From: Spartobacteria bacterium
Lineage (GTDB): Bacteria > Verrucomicrobiota > Verrucomicrobiia > Chthoniobacterales > Chthoniobacteraceae
Length of the DNA stretch: 8,233 nt
Reading direction: 5' to 3'
Assembly (NCBI GenBank): GCA_025350985.1
Contig: JANXWU010000161.1
Location: 1 to 8,233 of the forward strand
Part shown: in pieces, positions 6,574-8,233 of the stretch
Layout of the letters: each line of letters begins with the position of its first letter
Position numbering within the stretch: position 1 is the first letter of the stretch
Notes under the pieces: generated by a model
What the model was told of the DNA's origin: nothing
Seen by the model: only the letters and a program-made list of their open reading frames with translations
Database searches by the model: none
Translations under genes and position numbers: made by a program

Positions 6574-8233
6574 ATGCCAAAAAAATCTCAGAAAGTCGCA
6601 TCGAAACTCCGTGCTCCCAAAAAGATCAAAAAAGCTGCGGCTTTAGAAAAAAAGAAAAAACCGGCAAGGGCGGCCAAGGCTAGCGGCAAAGCACCGGCGG
6701 CGAAAGCCAAGGCGAAATTAAAAAAGGAAAAAGCCTCCAAACTTCCCGCGTCCCCGCCCACCCGCGCGGCGGTGACTTTTCCAGAGAAAAATAAAAACGG
6801 CTCGGGGAAAAATGGGAAGCACAAGGCCGCGGCGCTCAAAGGGGCGGCCATCGCCCCGCCCGTCGCGACGCCGCACGACGTGAGTGTGAAGGTGCGCGAG
6901 TTGATGAAGCTCGCGAAGGAACAGGGCTACATCACCTTCGACGACATCAATGAGGCGCTGCCCGAAAGCGTCAACAATCCCGACGTGATCGAGAGCGTGC
7001 TGGCGCAATTGCGCGAGGTGGAAATCGACATCATCGACGCGTCGGATGTGGACCGTTACAAGGACGGGAAGAAGGCGGTGGATGAGGAGGAAGACGAGCC
7101 CGAGGAGAAGGAGGAAAAGGACGAGAAGGCGGAGAAGCTCGACGTGTTGGACGACCCGGTGCGGATGTATTTGAAACAGATGGGCCAGGTGCCGTTGCTC
7201 ACGCGCGAGCAGGAGGTGGAAATCTCCAAGCGCATCGAGGAGGCGGAGCTAGCGGTGCAGAAATACATCAATCACTTTGGCTTCACGCCGCGGGCTTATC
7301 TCGAACTGGCGCTCAAGCTGACCGAGGGCCGGGAGCGGTTTGACCGGGTGATTCTCGACAAGAAAATCGAGAGTCGCGAGCGCTACATGAAGCAATTGCC
7401 GAAGCTCTGCTCGCAGTTGGAAAAGCAGGCGGGCGAAGTGGCGAAGAGCTACAAAATCGTGATGGGTAACGGAGCGAAGGCGGAGTCAAAGACGTGGCAG
7501 GGGTTCAAAAAAAACCACGAATCGCTGCAAAAAAGCTATCCGAAGTTTTTCTTCAAACAGAAGGTGACCGAAGAGTTCATCCACCTCGCCGACGAGCACC
7601 ATCGGATCATTACCGGCCTGCAGGCGGAATTGGGTAAGCCGAAGGACAAATCATCGAGGGCTCAGGAGAAAAAGCACGACTACGCTGGGAAGCTGCGGGA
7701 AATGCAAGCGCGCATCTGGATGGATTCGGAGTTGTTCGTCCAGGAGTATTCCGAGTTGAAGGCGTGGTTCCGCAAGGCGTTGCGCGCCAAGACCGAGATG
7801 GTGGAAGCGAATCTGCGTCTGGTCATTTCCATCGCGAAAAAATACACCAACCGCGGGCTGTCGTTTCTTGACCTGATCCAGGAAGGCAACATGGGCCTGA
7901 TGAAAGCCGTCGAGAAATTCGAGTACCGGCGCGGCTACAAATTTTCGACCTACGCGACGTGGTGGATTCGGCAGGCGATCACGCGCAGCATCGCCGACCA
8001 AGCGCGGACGATTCGCATCCCGGTCCACATGATCGAGACGATCAACAAGCTGATGCGCGTGCAGAAACAGCTCGTGCAGGAATACGGTCGCGAGCCGTCG
8101 CCAGAAGAGGTGGCCGAGGAGATTCAGCTTCCAGTCGATCGCGTGCGCGCCGTTTTGAAAATGGCGCAGCAGCCGATCTCGCTCCAATCGCCCGTGGGCG
8201 ACAGCGACGACACGAGCTTCGGCGATTTCATCG
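6574..8233 (+). CDS. rpoD: Primary sigma factor RpoD (sigma-70), 3' end outside the window
   Basis: RpoD directs RNA polymerase to housekeeping promoters. The window holds 553 codons. Residues 1-100 are a Lys/Ala/Pro-rich basic tail. Residues about 102-155 resemble region 1.1 ([20 protein letters not shown]). Residues 170-188 are almost all Glu, Asp and Lys. Region 1.2 starts near 190 ([12 protein letters not shown]). A non-conserved region spans about 229-405. Regions 2.1-2.4 begin at 410 ([15 protein letters not shown]), include the -10 recognition and melting segment [20 protein letters not shown], and lead into region 3 at about 485 (HMIETINKL). The window ends near SFGDFI, so region 4, which binds the -35 element, is not seen. 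An in-frame TAG at 6568-6570 makes ATG 6574 the earliest ATG. A GGTAGGG stretch lies too close to the ATG to be a normal Shine-Dalgarno. The gene follows dnaG, with which it probably shares a transcript. Confidence 0.97.
   Translation, partial: MPKKSQKVASKLRAPKKIKKAAALEKKKKPARAAKASGKAPAAKAKAKLKKEKASKLPASPPTRAAVTFPEKNKNGSGKNGKHKAAALKGAAIAPPVATPHDVSVKVRELMKLAKEQGYITFDDINEALPESVNNPDVIESVLAQLREVEIDIIDASDVDRYKDGKKAVDEEEDEPEEKEEKDEKAEKLDVLDDPVRMYLKQMGQVPLLTREQEVEISKRIEEAELAVQKYINHFGFTPRAYLELALKLTEGRERFDRVILDKKIESRERYMKQLPKLCSQLEKQAGEVAKSYKIVMGNGAKAESKTWQGFKKNHESLQKSYPKFFFKQKVTEEFIHLADEHHRIITGLQAELGKPKDKSSRAQEKKHDYAGKLREMQARIWMDSELFVQEYSELKAWFRKALRAKTEMVEANLRLVISIAKKYTNRGLSFLDLIQEGNMGLMKAVEKFEYRRGYKFSTYATWWIRQAITRSIADQARTIRIPVHMIETINKLMRVQKQLVQEYGREPSPEEVAEEIQLPVDRVRAVLKMAQQPISLQSPVGDSDDTSFGDFI

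Noticed and set aside
6645..6683. A slippery A AAA AAG heptamer in the correct frame early in rpoD, which could give a -1 frameshift ending at a nearby stop.
   Set aside because: Lysine-rich tails produce A-runs by chance, and I see no obvious stimulatory stem or upstream Shine-Dalgarno. The product would be a peptide of under 40 residues.

Overview
The window is GC-rich chromosomal DNA from a bacterium, most likely a member of the Verrucomicrobiota. I infer this from three things: a PHP-domain/glycosyltransferase fusion protein, a primary sigma factor with a long lysine/alanine-rich N-terminal tail, and short repeats in the intergenic gaps. No rRNA, tRNA, CRISPR array, transposase or phage gene is visible. 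The phylum call comes from protein style alone and is moderate confidence.

Layout from left to right. Positions 1-227 carry no supported gene and hold two repeat structures: an imperfect hairpin built around a TTGAACG heptamer array, and a compound inverted repeat of about 145 bp whose right end touches the tsaD stop codon. On the minus strand, 228-1316 is tsaD (tRNA t6A synthesis), read from a TTG start with a good Shine-Dalgarno. Divergently, after only 42 bp, comes a small tyrosine/arginine-rich lipoprotein (1359-1871). Next on the plus strand is an 805-residue protein (2027-4444) joining an N-terminal PHP metallohydrolase-type domain to a C-terminal family-4-type glycosyltransferase. A 252-bp gap follows, filled mainly by three copies of a GCGAAG-type palindromic repeat. 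Then come dnaG (primase, 4697-6526) and, 47 bp further on, rpoD (primary sigma factor, 6574 to the window edge, truncated before region 4).

Functionally, dnaG and rpoD form the core of the conserved macromolecular-synthesis gene cluster linking replication priming and transcription initiation. tsaD is also a translation-related housekeeping gene. The fusion glycosyltransferase and the lipoprotein probably act at the cell envelope. Most of the window is therefore housekeeping. The less ordinary parts are the PHP-glycosyltransferase fusion with all expected metal ligands in place, a heptanucleotide tandem repeat inserted in frame into dnaG, the repeat elements close to gene ends and starts, and the basic tail of RpoD. 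I found no convincing defence system or other new multi-gene system.
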